Position numbers and translations under genes: made by a program. Under the pieces are notes generated by a model, which was given only the letters and a program-made list of their open reading frames with translations, ran no database searches and was not told where the DNA came from. A stretch of 38,751 nt of DNA from Tenacibaculum dicentrarchi (GTDB lineage Bacteria; Bacteroidota; Bacteroidia; Flavobacteriales; Flavobacteriaceae), in contig NZ_OESZ01000005.1 of the NCBI RefSeq assembly GCF_900239345.1, positions 1 through 38,751 on the forward strand, written 5' to 3'. Positions 23,212 to 30,920 of the stretch are shown here, piece by piece (the first letter of the stretch is position 1; the number at the start of each line of letters is the position of its first letter).

Positions 23212-25191
23212 ATGGCAACCTCAAAAATGACGATGTTATTAGATTTAAGCACTAAGCTTTTTGGCGGTAAACTTCAAAAATTACAAAGCAAATTTGATAA
23301 ATTTGGAACTAAAGTTGGTGGAAAAATAGACAAACTAAGATTAAAATATCAAGGTTTTATTGATGAAATACCAGGATTAGGGCGTGCAATGGATTTATTA
23401 AAAAATCCAATGGCATTGGCTACCGTAGGAATACTAGGCGTTGGTATTGCTTTTGGCGCACTCGCCACAAAAGGCGTGCAAGCCGCCGAAAAGTTTGACA
23501 CTGCTTTTTTGCCCATTAAACAATTGAACCTTGATAAATCAAAAGTAGAACTTGATAGTTATCGTTCCAAAATTAGAGATGCCGCTTTTGATATTGGTAC
23601 AAATCTTGGCGATTCTACTAATGCAATGTACGATTTACAATCTGCTACTGGCTTATACGGTAAAGATGCTATTGCTGTTTTTAAAAAAGTAGGGCGCTAC
23701 TCTCAAGCAACAGGAGCTGATTTAGGCGATTCGATGAATTCCACCACAAAAGCAATGAAAGCCTTTGGTATTGGCGTTGGCGGTATTGATGCTTTATTAG
23801 CCTCGAACGCTAAAACCGTGCAAACAGGTATTGTTACTTTTGATGAACTCGCTAAAGTACAAACAGAATATGCGGGTGCAACAAGTGCGGCAGGGCAAAG
23901 TGTTGATGTTGGTAATAAGGTTTTTGCCATGTTTACTTCTATTAGTAAAAATGCTGATATTGCAGCAGGTCAAACAAAAAACTTTTTTGATGGTTTAGGT
24001 GCTCAAGGTTCAAAAATTAAAAAAGAACTAGATATTGACGTGTTTGGTGTAGATGGCAAAATGAAAGATGCCGATAAGTTATTGATTGATATTAGTCAGA
24101 AGTTTAAAAATATGACGGATAAAGAAATAACTGATACCATTAATAAAATTGGAGGTCCTGAAGGATTACGAACCGCATTAGCAAAAGTAAAAACAGGAGC
24201 TGATGATATGGTTAAAACTTTTAATGCTTTTGATAGCTCTAAATTCAGCCTAAAAGATGCTCTAAAAAATGCAGAAGGCGACTTTGGTCAAATGAAAGAA
24301 CTATTTGGTAATCGGCTTGAAATGGTATTTTCTAAAATAGGTGAAAAAATAATACCGATATTGGCTAGTATATTTGGGTATTTGGCAAGGGTTTTGAATT
24401 TTATGTATAAAAATTTTAACAGCTTAGAGACCGTATTTGATGCACTTATTATAGGTATAGGAACATATATTGGTTTACTTGGCGTATTAAAAATTCAATC
24501 TTTATTAGCCGCCGCTGGTTCCGTAACATTATCGGGAGCTTTAGCTCTTGTTCAGTTAGGTTTACACGGTATTAAACTAGCTATTTTCTCAATACCTATT
24601 ATAGGATGGATTGCTTTAGCAGTGGCTGGTTTTGTTGTTTTATATCAGAAAGTAGATGGATTTAGAGCTTTTGTTAAGGGAATGGTTGGCGTAGTTAAAG
24701 GGGTTCTTACAACTATTGGAAATGGTTTTAAGGGGCTAGGTAAAATTATTGCGGGGGCTTTTACTTTAGATTTAGATAAAATGAAAGAAGGAGGAATGAT
24801 GTTAGGCGATGCACTTAATCCAAACGTACAGGCGGTTAAATTAGGAACTGCTTTTGAATCTGCCTATAATTCTGAAATGGATAAATCGAAGAAAAAAACA
24901 GAAGAAACCGAAAAAACGGGTGAGGCTATAAAAGAGCCAAAAAAAGACCTATACGGAAATCCAATTACACCAAAAGGAAATACCGACCCTAAAAAAACAC
25001 TAACAAAACAAGTTAATAAAGTTGTCGGCGATGCCAAACAAACACGTAATATTTCAATTACTATTGATGCTTTAAATAAAGGTGGTATCAATTTAAAAGG
25101 AGGTGCAACTCAAGGAATGACTTTGCAAGATGTAGAAAATTGGTTTAACGAAGCCATGATGCGAGTTGTACGAAATGCCGAAACTAGCTAA
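23212..25191 (+). CDS. Tail tape measure protein
   Basis: 659 residues. The TP901-type core is plain: FDTAFLPIKQLNLDKSKVEL, then FDIGTNLGDSTNAMYDLQSATGLYG, QATGADLGDSMNSTTKAMKAFGIG and LAKVQTEYAGATSAAGQS (about residues 100-240). Hydrophobic helices follow (about 430-490), and a Lys-rich tail (KKKTEETEKTGEAIKEPKK). It sets tail length and enters the cell with the DNA. It is on the plus strand, away from the chaperone that should bind it, which is unusual. Confidence 0.85.
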   Translation: MATSKMTMLLDLSTKLFGGKLQKLQSKFDKFGTKVGGKIDKLRLKYQGFIDEIPGLGRAMDLLKNPMALATVGILGVGIAFGALATKGVQAAEKFDTAFLPIKQLNLDKSKVELDSYRSKIRDAAFDIGTNLGDSTNAMYDLQSATGLYGKDAIAVFKKVGRYSQATGADLGDSMNSTTKAMKAFGIGVGGIDALLASNAKTVQTGIVTFDELAKVQTEYAGATSAAGQSVDVGNKVFAMFTSISKNADIAAGQTKNFFDGLGAQGSKIKKELDIDVFGVDGKMKDADKLLIDISQKFKNMTDKEITDTINKIGGPEGLRTALAKVKTGADDMVKTFNAFDSSKFSLKDALKNAEGDFGQMKELFGNRLEMVFSKIGEKIIPILASIFGYLARVLNFMYKNFNSLETVFDALIIGIGTYIGLLGVLKIQSLLAAAGSVTLSGALALVQLGLHGIKLAIFSIPIIGWIALAVAGFVVLYQKVDGFRAFVKGMVGVVKGVLTTIGNGFKGLGKIIAGAFTLDLDKMKEGGMMLGDALNPNVQAVKLGTAFESAYNSEMDKSKKKTEETEKTGEAIKEPKKDLYGNPITPKGNTDPKKTLTKQVNKVVGDAKQTRNISITIDALNKGGINLKGGATQGMTLQDVENWFNEAMMRVVRNAETS

Positions 25192-25193
25192 TT

Positions 25194-25700
25194 ATGTCTG
25201 TAAAATTTAAAGGTGATTTTTTTGAGAAACTTCAAAGAATAGATAACAAATTCTTTTTAAGTAAAATGACTTCGGAAGCTGGAGTAATTGCGGTTAATTT
25301 TTCTAAAGATAGGTTTCGCCAAAAAAACTGGGTGGATACATCACAAGAAAAATGGACTCCTCGAAAACGAAAAAGAGCAGGTTCTATTTTAGTAAAATCG
25401 AGTCGTTTAAAACGTTCTATTCGTAAAATTAGTGAGGGTAAATATTATGTACTTATTGGTACGGATGTTCCGTATGCTCAAATACACAATGAAGGTGGTA
25501 CAATAAAAGCAACCGCAAGAGTAAGAGCGCATAGTAGAACTAGAAAAGGACGGAACCAGCCTATTAAGGTAAAAGCGCATACAAGACAAATGAATACTAA
25601 AATTCCGAAGCGTCAATTTTTAGGAGAATCAGCAGTTTTGGCATTGCGGTTGGAAAATCATATGTATGATAAAGTAACAGACGAAATTTATAAGAAATGA
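25194..25700 (+). CDS. Phage virion morphogenesis / tail completion protein (gpS/gpG-like)
   Basis: 168 residues. FRQKNWVDTSQEKWTPRKRKR, then ILVKSSRLKRSIRKIS, YVLIGTDVPYAQIHNEGGTI is the pattern of the virion morphogenesis family: W-x-x-R near the start, L-x-x-SG/SSRL, then Y-A-x-I-H-x-E-G-G. A basic insert with HSRTRKGRNQPIKVKAH follows. It is 2 nt after the tape measure and overlaps the next gene by 4 nt. Role: finishing the tail end that joins the head. Confidence 0.8.
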   Translation: MSVKFKGDFFEKLQRIDNKFFLSKMTSEAGVIAVNFSKDRFRQKNWVDTSQEKWTPRKRKRAGSILVKSSRLKRSIRKISEGKYYVLIGTDVPYAQIHNEGGTIKATARVRAHSRTRKGRNQPIKVKAHTRQMNTKIPKRQFLGESAVLALRLENHMYDKVTDEIYKK

Positions 25701-26221
25701 AAGCATTTTATACCGAATTAATCCGAAAATTTAAAGATTCTGATATTAAAAATAAGTTTACAGGTAACAATTTACCACACGTTAAATTTGTAGATTTATA
25801 TGCAGGGCAAGATTATAATGAAAAAGGTTTTGAGGCTCATTTATTTCCTGCCGTTTTTGTAAAGTGGAGTATTGATTATAAGTCAAAAATGCCCATTGCT
25901 ACTATTACTTTTCGATTGGCTTACGAACAGCTTCGGGATACCAGTAGCATCAGCCGAGCTTCAGAAAAGAGCCTGCAATTTCTCGACTTTATTACGGTAG
26001 TAGATGAAGTTATTAAATCCATAGAAACACCAAATACAGGTAAAATTACGTTGTTATCTGAAGATTTTAATATTGAAGATACTATTGTAGATGTATATAC
26101 GCTGGTATATAACTGTACGTATTCAGGCAAAAAAAACACCCTGAAAACAGCGTTTAAACAGGGTGTTATTGATGATGTTAATTTATCGGGTAATTTACAT
26201 ACTAAACTTTTAATTGATTAA
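25697..26221 (+). CDS. Hypothetical tail-completion protein
   Basis: 174 residues. Two halves: FKDSDIKNKFTGNNLPHVKFVDLYAG in the first, then strand-rich HLFPAVFVKWSIDYKSKMPI and a C-terminal IVDVYTLVYNCTYSG. It resembles tail-terminator or gp37-type proteins in length and neighbours, but I cannot name the family. It shares its stop (TTAA, 26218-26221) with the opposing minus-strand gene, so the two operons meet without a gap. A minus-strand terminator lies inside its coding region. Confidence 0.55.
   Translation: MKAFYTELIRKFKDSDIKNKFTGNNLPHVKFVDLYAGQDYNEKGFEAHLFPAVFVKWSIDYKSKMPIATITFRLAYEQLRDTSSISRASEKSLQFLDFITVVDEVIKSIETPNTGKITLLSEDFNIEDTIVDVYTLVYNCTYSGKKNTLKTAFKQGVIDDVNLSGNLHTKLLID
26129..26167 (-). 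terminator. Minus-strand rho-independent terminator inside an opposing gene
   Basis: On the minus strand AACACCCTG (26167-26159) pairs with CAGGGTGTT (26143-26135), followed by a run of eight T (26136-26129). It would end the leftward accessory operon and lies within the coding region of the convergent late gene. Confidence 0.7.
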
Positions 26222-26523
26222 ATTTTAGTATTTTCTATATACAAACCGTCTGTACGTTTTTCTACCTGCAGGCGGTATTTTTTTAAATCGGTATAACTAT
26301 TTAAACGCTTTTTAAAGAATATTTTAACAGCGTTTTTATATTCCTCTGAAATAGTAGTATCCTTAAAAGTGATGCCATACATTGTTTTTGATACTTCAAT
26401 AACTCCAGTTAGTTTAATGTTTTCTGTTGGTGTGGTTGGATGCTTTTTAAAAACTTCGCTCTGGCGTATTTGTGCAATGCTTAAAAAAGGAAGTAGCAAT
26501 ACTATTAATAGTAGATTTTTCAT
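26218..26523 (-). CDS. Small exported protein
   Basis: 101 residues with a clear signal peptide (MKNLLLIVLLLPFLSIAQIR, cleavage after about A17). The mature part is basic and hydrophilic (VIEVSKTMYGITFKDTTI, then KRLNSYTDLKKYRLQVEK). It should be periplasmic or outer-membrane linked. Its start overlaps the stop of the upstream gene by 4 nt. Family unknown. As an exported product of a prophage accessory gene, it may alter the host surface or block superinfection; this is only inference. Confidence 0.6.
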   Translation of the reverse strand: MKNLLLIVLLLPFLSIAQIRQSEVFKKHPTTPTENIKLTGVIEVSKTMYGITFKDTTISEEYKNAVKIFFKKRLNSYTDLKKYRLQVEKRTDGLYIENTKI

Positions 26524-27131
26524 TGTTTTAAATTTTCTATTTTTTCGAAAAATAAATCATTATCAGAATATCCAAAAGAATCTGACAAATAGGCTAAAAA
26601 TTCATCTATTTTACTATTTAATTTATCTTTTCTATTCTGTTTTGCTTTTTCAGTTTTTAAGGCTTCTATTTTACTATTCTGCTCTAAAACATAAAGATTA
26701 GCACAATTAAAAAAATGTTTTTCAAAAAAATCAGATTCGTTAAAATTCTCTAAATCTTTTTGTATGGCAATAGTATTTCTGTCGTGATACATTAGCTTGT
26801 ATTTTGTGGCAGTATCATTAAAAGCATCTTTAAACCTCCAGCCTTCTTTAATAGGAAGTATTTCGTTTAATTTATCATAAAAAAGATTATAACGAGATTT
26901 AAAAGTTTCAAAATTTTTAGTTGATTGTATAATATAATGAGATTCTATTAATTTCATTATCAGACTTTCAATTTGTCTATTTTTAAATTGTTGGGCAATT
27001 TTGTTTGCCTGATTTACTTCGTGCCAATTGGTATCATCCTTTTCCGCTTCCATTTTATCAACCTTATCTTGCGTATAAGCAATAGCTTTATCTAAAATAG
27101 AATCTCTAAATTTTTTTATAAATTTTATCAT
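26520..27131 (-). CDS. Hypothetical helical accessory protein
   Basis: 203 residues from ATG 27131. A longer frame starts at 27203 but would run through a terminator hairpin and a promoter, so it was rejected. Almost entirely helical and charged: IKKFRDSILDKAIAYTQDKVDKMEAEKDD, a central IESHYIIQSTKNFETFKSRYNLF and a C-terminal KAKQNRKDKLNSKIDEFLAYLSD in pieces. No membrane segment. It has its own -7 box 6 nt before the start and overlaps the exported protein gene, so both are one unit. Function unknown. Confidence 0.6.
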   Translation of the reverse strand: MIKFIKKFRDSILDKAIAYTQDKVDKMEAEKDDTNWHEVNQANKIAQQFKNRQIESLIMKLIESHYIIQSTKNFETFKSRYNLFYDKLNEILPIKEGWRFKDAFNDTATKYKLMYHDRNTIAIQKDLENFNESDFFEKHFFNCANLYVLEQNSKIEALKTEKAKQNRKDKLNSKIDEFLAYLSDSFGYSDNDLFFEKIENLKQ

Positions 27132-27136
27132 AGTTT

Positions 27137-27144
27137 CAAATATA
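27137..27144 (-). promoter_or_regulatory. Promoter -7 box TATATTTG before 27131
   Basis: Perfect TAnnTTTG on the minus strand with TTTTG 17 nt upstream. It ends 5 nt before the ATG, which predicts a nearly leaderless mRNA. The -33 element lies inside the upstream terminator stem. Confidence 0.6.
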
Positions 27145-27147
27145 AAC

Positions 27148-27178
27148 AAAAAAAACCGCTCCAAAATTGAAGCGGTTT
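27148..27178 (-). terminator. Rho-independent terminator after 27185-27418
   Basis: On the minus strand AAACCGCT (27178-27171) pairs with AGCGGTTT (27160-27153), ending in eight T. It isolates the 77-residue gene from the next unit. Confidence 0.8.
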
Positions 27179-27184
27179 TAAAAA

Positions 27185-27418
27185 TTATTTTTCCGTAAAG
27201 CATTGCATACTTAAAGTAGTCAGGCTAATATCTTCTTCTCCTGGAGGAATAGCACAGATATAATCTTTTATATCAAACGTACCATCTGGATTTTTATCTA
27301 ACGACATCCATCGACTTTCTTTTACCTTTTCACCTAACTCGGTAATAACACCTTGATAGGTTAATTCATACTTTCTTCCGTTTGGAAATTCTCTAATAAA
27401 ACCAATTTCTTTACTCAT
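27185..27418 (-). CDS. Small hypothetical accessory protein
   Basis: 77 residues. SKEIGFIREFPNGRKYELTYQG, then VITELGEKVKESRWMSLDKN suggests a small beta-rich fold. No signal or membrane segment. It has a leader identical over 16 bp with those of two neighbours and a strong terminator after it, so it may be an independent cargo gene. Family unknown. Confidence 0.55.
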   Translation of the reverse strand: MSKEIGFIREFPNGRKYELTYQGVITELGEKVKESRWMSLDKNPDGTFDIKDYICAIPPGEEDISLTTLSMQCFTEK

Positions 27419-27423
27419 CTGTT

Positions 27424-27439
27424 TTTTGTTTTAAAAATT
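27424..27439 (-). promoter_or_regulatory. Conserved 16-bp leader, copy 1
   Basis: AATTTTTAAAACAAAA on the minus strand, ending exactly 5 nt before the ATG of 27418. The same 16 bp lie at 28515-28530 and 28926-28941 with the same 5-nt gap. Probably a shared translation-start enhancer. Confidence 0.6.
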
Positions 27440-27459
27440 ATTATTCTACTTGGTATTAA

Positions 27460-28509
27460 CTATTTTTCGGCGTTAAAAAACACTTTATAATACTTCATCT
27501 TTTTAGTTTCATCATATCCTAGCTCTAAATATTCAGAAGCAGCATCTGGGGCATCAATATCAATTTTTATCTGAATATTAGTATCTAGTTTAATTTCAGA
27601 TTTAAACTTGCTTTTTTCCTTTTTTAGTACGGCTTCTGATACTTCAAAATTGTTACGAATTAAAACATCGTTTAGCTTTTCAAAATGTTTTTTGTAGTCT
27701 TCAAACATTTCTTGGTGTTTTTCATCTTCAAAAACTTCTTCTTTAAAATTATGATAATCTACATTTTCTTGCTCTTTAAAATAATCAACTGTGTTGGCTA
27801 AAAACTTACTTTGTTCTTGTTTACCAAATTCAGGTTTTATAATTTCTTCAGAAAAATCTTTACACATTTCTAAATAATTTTGGGTGTGTAAATTACCATC
27901 ATTTGCAAACTGCACGTTTAAGAAGTTTTTAATCCAGTACTGTGCATCGTAATTATTATTATCTACGGATAACACCACCGTTCCTTCAGTATCGGTTGTA
28001 TTTAAAATTAAACAACCTTTGTCTAGTTTTTTTGTTGATATTCCTTTTTGAACAACCACATCAAAACTTTCTTCTTCTTTATAGGTTTGAAAAAAATCAA
28101 CTTTACTTTCTATTTTAAAAACACCAACCGCATTGGTTAAAATATTTTTATATTCGATATTTTCAAAATATACAACCAATACATCGCCTGTTTTTATTTG
28201 AGCTGAATTTGATTGTTCAAATAAATGATTTACAATATTTATTGAGTTTTCAATAAATACATCTTCATCATCAAAAATAGCATCGGTGTATTTATTAACT
28301 TCATTTAAACGAACATCGGCTTGATGACTAAATCGGTAACTTTGTGTAAGCGTTTGAAAAGACTTTAATAAAAAAGGCATTAATAACTCATAGCTTTCTT
28401 CATCAAAACGAACTAATTCTTCAGAAAATGAATTTTGACCACTGTTAAATTTATTTGCTACTTTATGAATAATACATTTACTAATTTCGGCACGGGTTCT
28501 TTTTATCAT
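27460..28509 (-). CDS. Nucleoid-associated protein (NdpA-like)
   Basis: 349 residues. ISKCIIHKVANKFNSGQNSFSE at the N-terminus, the TLTQSYRFSHQADVRLNEVN-like region, VLVVYFENIEYKN, and LNVQFANDGNLHTQNYLEMCKDF make this a member of the 37-kDa nucleoid-associated group (PF04245), which binds DNA. Bacteroidota genomes often have one on the chromosome; here it is a cargo gene between conserved phage blocks. It might compact or protect phage DNA, or modify host transcription. Its leader matches those of two neighbours. Confidence 0.75.
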   Translation of the reverse strand: MIKRTRAEISKCIIHKVANKFNSGQNSFSEELVRFDEESYELLMPFLLKSFQTLTQSYRFSHQADVRLNEVNKYTDAIFDDEDVFIENSINIVNHLFEQSNSAQIKTGDVLVVYFENIEYKNILTNAVGVFKIESKVDFFQTYKEEESFDVVVQKGISTKKLDKGCLILNTTDTEGTVVLSVDNNNYDAQYWIKNFLNVQFANDGNLHTQNYLEMCKDFSEEIIKPEFGKQEQSKFLANTVDYFKEQENVDYHNFKEEVFEDEKHQEMFEDYKKHFEKLNDVLIRNNFEVSEAVLKKEKSKFKSEIKLDTNIQIKIDIDAPDAASEYLELGYDETKKMKYYKVFFNAEK

Positions 28510-28514
28510 TTTAT

Positions 28515-28530
28515 TTTTGTTTTAAAAATT
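28515..28530 (-). promoter_or_regulatory. Conserved 16-bp leader, copy 2
   Basis: Same 16 bp as copy 1, again 5 nt before an ATG (28509). The stop codon of the upstream gene (28522-28524) lies inside it. Confidence 0.6.
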
Positions 28531-28920
28531 CATTAAATCAGCTAATGTATTACACCCAGATAAGGAGCACCCATTTATTAGCACTTCTTTTAATCCGAAC
28601 AACATAGGGTGTTCTGAATGTAAGATACTTAATGAGGTTACCTCTTTTAATATTAAAAACTGTATGTATAAATTAACATTAGGAGCTCTTAAATTAATAG
28701 TAACAATTACAAAGCCCTCGTGTTTTGAATATTTTACTCCTACATCTTTAAAGGATTTAGCTTGTTGTTTTACAATACTAAATTTCTTAATATTTTTCTT
28801 AACCTTAAAAGGGGTATGAGTTACATAAAGTCCTTTAATTATAGTTTCATCTATTTTAAATAACTTAGGCATAAGTTCATTATTATTATTTCTTGTTTCA
28901 ACTGTTATTGTATTTTTCAT
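28522..28920 (-). CDS. Hypothetical accessory protein
   Basis: 132 residues. ITVETRNNNNELMPKLFKIDE, then GLYVTHTPFKVKKNIKKFSIV, then NVNLYIQFLILKEVTSLSIL. Appears as an alpha-beta protein with an Asn-rich hinge; Cys113 and Cys118 lie close together in INGCSLSGC near the end. Its leader matches the two other genes of this block, and the stop sits within the next gene's leader. Family not recognised. Confidence 0.55.
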   Translation of the reverse strand: MKNTITVETRNNNNELMPKLFKIDETIIKGLYVTHTPFKVKKNIKKFSIVKQQAKSFKDVGVKYSKHEGFVIVTINLRAPNVNLYIQFLILKEVTSLSILHSEHPMLFGLKEVLINGCSLSGCNTLADLMNF

Positions 28921-28925
28921 TTTAC

Positions 28926-28941
28926 TTTTGTTTTAAAAATT
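28926..28941 (-). promoter_or_regulatory. Conserved 16-bp leader, copy 3
   Basis: Same 16 bp as the other two, 5 nt before the ATG at 28920. The other parts of the gap 28942-28993 hold nothing I can name. Confidence 0.6.
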
Positions 28942-28993
28942 ATTACACTTTACTTAATCAAAAATTAAAAGCGGTTTAAATCACTTTTAAATA

Positions 28994-29560
28994 CTATTTA
29001 AATTTGTTTGAAACACTATTTCGTTTACTTGCTAATCTATTAGCATTAGGGGCTGATTTAAAGTGTTTTTGTAGTCTAGCTTCTAGCTGATAATTAACAC
29101 TTTGTTTAGCTATATCTGATGATTGTTTACTTAACTGTATGGCTAATTTTTCACGATTATCAGAATACTTTTTAATTTCACGTAGTATCCGTGCAGGTGT
29201 TATTTTAAAAACATCACTTTCTTTTAAATTTTTACAGATTACTACCAAATCTTCTAAACGTAAACTTCTGTATTCGTATTTCGATAGTAATTCTACGGCG
29301 ATTACTTCGGCTTTACCATCGGGCAAAATATTATCAAAATACATAGACACCGCTTTAAATAAGTTTTTGATACCTGTAATTGCTTTGTCTTCATTTATTT
29401 TTGATAAAGCCCCTAAACTTGGCGTACCTGCCGTTAATGCTTGGCGCATTGTTAAATTATTATAATGTTTAATAACCAGCCTATTATTAAATGCTGACGC
29501 TTCCACTAGCTCCTGAAGTGCTGGCACCGTTTGTTTTGATGATTTCTCTGATAATGACAT
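28994..29560 (-). CDS. Hypothetical phage protein, helical
   Basis: 188 residues, mostly helical. ALTAGTPSLGALSKINEDKAI, then LFKAVSMYFDNILPDGKAEVIAVELLSKYEYRSLRLEDLVVICKNLKE in pieces, and a C-terminus rich in Lys, Ser and Asn. The helical pattern AVELLSKY-x-x-LRLEDLVVICK recalls small phage proteins linked to replication (DUF6633-like, from memory). It overlaps the upstream gene by 74 nt. Function unknown. Confidence 0.55.
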   Translation of the reverse strand: MSLSEKSSKQTVPALQELVEASAFNNRLVIKHYNNLTMRQALTAGTPSLGALSKINEDKAITGIKNLFKAVSMYFDNILPDGKAEVIAVELLSKYEYRSLRLEDLVVICKNLKESDVFKITPARILREIKKYSDNREKLAIQLSKQSSDIAKQSVNYQLEARLQKHFKSAPNANRLASKRNSVSNKFK

Positions 29561-29987
29561 TTAATCTGGAGTTTATGTATTTTAAATCGGTATTATCTTG
29601 ATGAAACTCTTTTAAAATTTCCCAATTTGTTAAAATGAGTTGCCAATTTTGTAGGGCAGAAGCTTCATTTGTTCCGTTTATCTTTTTTAAATAGGTAATA
29701 ATTTGCTTTAAAGCTTTTCCATCTGCTCCTGTAAACTTTGGAGGTATTCCTGTTGTTTTTTCATAAAAACGATACCATTCATCTAGAAATAAAGTATATA
29801 ATGATTTTTCTTTCACCTCTAAACTGTAAGTAACTTTGCCTGTGTATTCGGCTTGTTTATTTGGAATTTCCTTTTCATAAGCGGGTAAAATTGCTCCTAA
29901 ATGAAGTATTACAAACGCATCAAATTTTCCTGATAAATAGGCGATTCTTAAAAACCGCCCATTACGATAGGTTACCTTCAATGTCAT
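29487..29987 (-). CDS. Hypothetical phage protein
   Basis: 166 residues from ATG 29987 (MTLKVTYRNGRFLRIAYLSG), 7 nt after the endolysin stop; the longer frame from 30026 would overlap that gene. The middle SLYTLFLDEWYRFYEKTTGIPP, then TGADGKALKQIITYLKK looks like a helical domain seen beside DNA-handling genes in phages. The last 15 residues (Ser/Gly/Thr-rich) are read in the region shared with the next gene. Family unknown. Confidence 0.55.
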   Translation of the reverse strand: MTLKVTYRNGRFLRIAYLSGKFDAFVILHLGAILPAYEKEIPNKQAEYTGKVTYSLEVKEKSLYTLFLDEWYRFYEKTTGIPPKFTGADGKALKQIITYLKKINGTNEASALQNWQLILTNWEILKEFHQDNTDLKYINSRLNVIIREIIKTNGASTSGASGSVSI

Positions 29988-29994
29988 TTTTGAT

Positions 29995-30588
29995 TTAACC
30001 ACATTGATTAGATAGTTTTTTGTCATAACTTTTCTGTATTTGATTTATATAAGCTCGTTTTAGCTTTTTATCGTAGGCATTTTTGTAGTAGGCTCTGCCG
30101 TTATAACCTCTTGCAAAACCCTTCCAATCTTTACGGCGAAGTTCATCGCTTAAACCAACCGATTTAATAAAATTTACAAATGCTTTTAATTGTGCCTTTT
30201 CGCTGTTATACATGGCATTTATAAAGGTTTGGATATTTGAAAACCCACATAATTTATAATTGAAGCCCATAATTTGAAACTTCCCCCATGATGCCGATTT
30301 TAATGCGGCTTCTCTGTTTAATTTCTCCGCTTCTTGAAGCCTAAAATGCTCTCGTCTGCCGCTTATATAACCGCCAGCTCTGGGGTTTGAAATAGTAGGG
30401 TGTTTTTCCGAAAAAATGCCATCGGTAAATTGATGAAATTTATGACGTTCAAATAAAATAACTGGTTCGCCAGTTTGTAAGAAGCCACCCATAGGCGCCT
30501 CAACTTCACATACTGCTTTAATGATAGCGACTTCAACGCCTAAAGTTTTAGCAGCTTCTTTAAAATCTTTTTCGTTTATTTTTCTCAT
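29995..30588 (-). CDS. N-acetylmuramidase endolysin
   Basis: 197 residues. AIIKAVCEVEAPMGGFLQTG (about 18-38) carries the catalytic-type Glu, followed by PVILFERHKFHQFTDG and ASWGKFQIMGFNYKLCGF, then KGFARGYNGRAYYKNAYD at the end. This is the N-acetylmuramidase (DUF3380, PF11860) pattern over its whole normal length, without a cell-wall-binding domain. There is no signal peptide, so a holin is needed; none was clearly seen. The start shares one base with the preceding gene. Confidence 0.85.
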   Translation of the reverse strand: MRKINEKDFKEAAKTLGVEVAIIKAVCEVEAPMGGFLQTGEPVILFERHKFHQFTDGIFSEKHPTISNPRAGGYISGRREHFRLQEAEKLNREAALKSASWGKFQIMGFNYKLCGFSNIQTFINAMYNSEKAQLKAFVNFIKSVGLSDELRRKDWKGFARGYNGRAYYKNAYDKKLKRAYINQIQKSYDKKLSNQCG

Positions 30589-30845
30589 TAGTTGAATAAT
30601 TTATATTGTGATTTATTTTCTAATTCAATTTTTTCTTTTTCTGCAGAAAGCAATTTTTTAAGCTCTCTTTTGGCAGGCGTTCCTAAATACGTGTGGTAGG
30701 TACGGTAACATATTTTCCACCGTGGATAAATATGTTGCCAGTACATTTCTTTGTAAGAAATATCTTCGTCTTGTTCTCTTAAATAAAGTACAAGCGTTTG
30801 AATTTCAATTATTCTCGTATAAAGGTTTTTATTATTATAAGCCAT
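30588..30845 (-). CDS. Small protein upstream of the endolysin
   Basis: 85 residues, basic and Tyr-rich: LYTRIIEIQTLVLYLREQDE, then MYWQHIYPRWKICYRTYHTYLG. The YR-x-x-HTYLG pattern hints at a small DNA-binding helix set. No membrane segment long enough for a holin. It overlaps the endolysin by one base, so the two are coupled. Its start codon lies inside one arm of an 11-bp inverted repeat, which suggests translational control of this pair. Confidence 0.55.
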   Translation of the reverse strand: MAYNNKNLYTRIIEIQTLVLYLREQDEDISYKEMYWQHIYPRWKICYRTYHTYLGTPAKRELKKLLSAEKEKIELENKSQYKLFN

Positions 30846-30909
30846 ACCAAAGTTTTATTATATTTGCATTTCTCACATTGCAAATAAGTTCTTTAGTCTG
30901 GTATGGCTT
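30839..30909 (-). promoter_or_regulatory. Start-codon-sequestering hairpin and possible internal promoter
   Basis: AAGCCATACCA (30839-30849) and TGGTATGGCTT (30899-30909) are perfect inverted repeats; the ATG of 30845 is inside the first. The loop holds a second repeat, ATTTGC/GCAAAT, and on the minus strand TTTGCA and TATAAT 16 bp apart. Readthrough RNA would hide the ATG; RNA starting in the loop would not. On the plus strand, a TATATTTG (30859-30866) also exists. Confidence 0.55.
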
Positions 30910-30920
30910 TGGAACTTTTT

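Noticed and set aside
27132..27203. N-terminal extension of the gene at 26520
   Set aside because: It would pass through a terminator hairpin and a promoter box.
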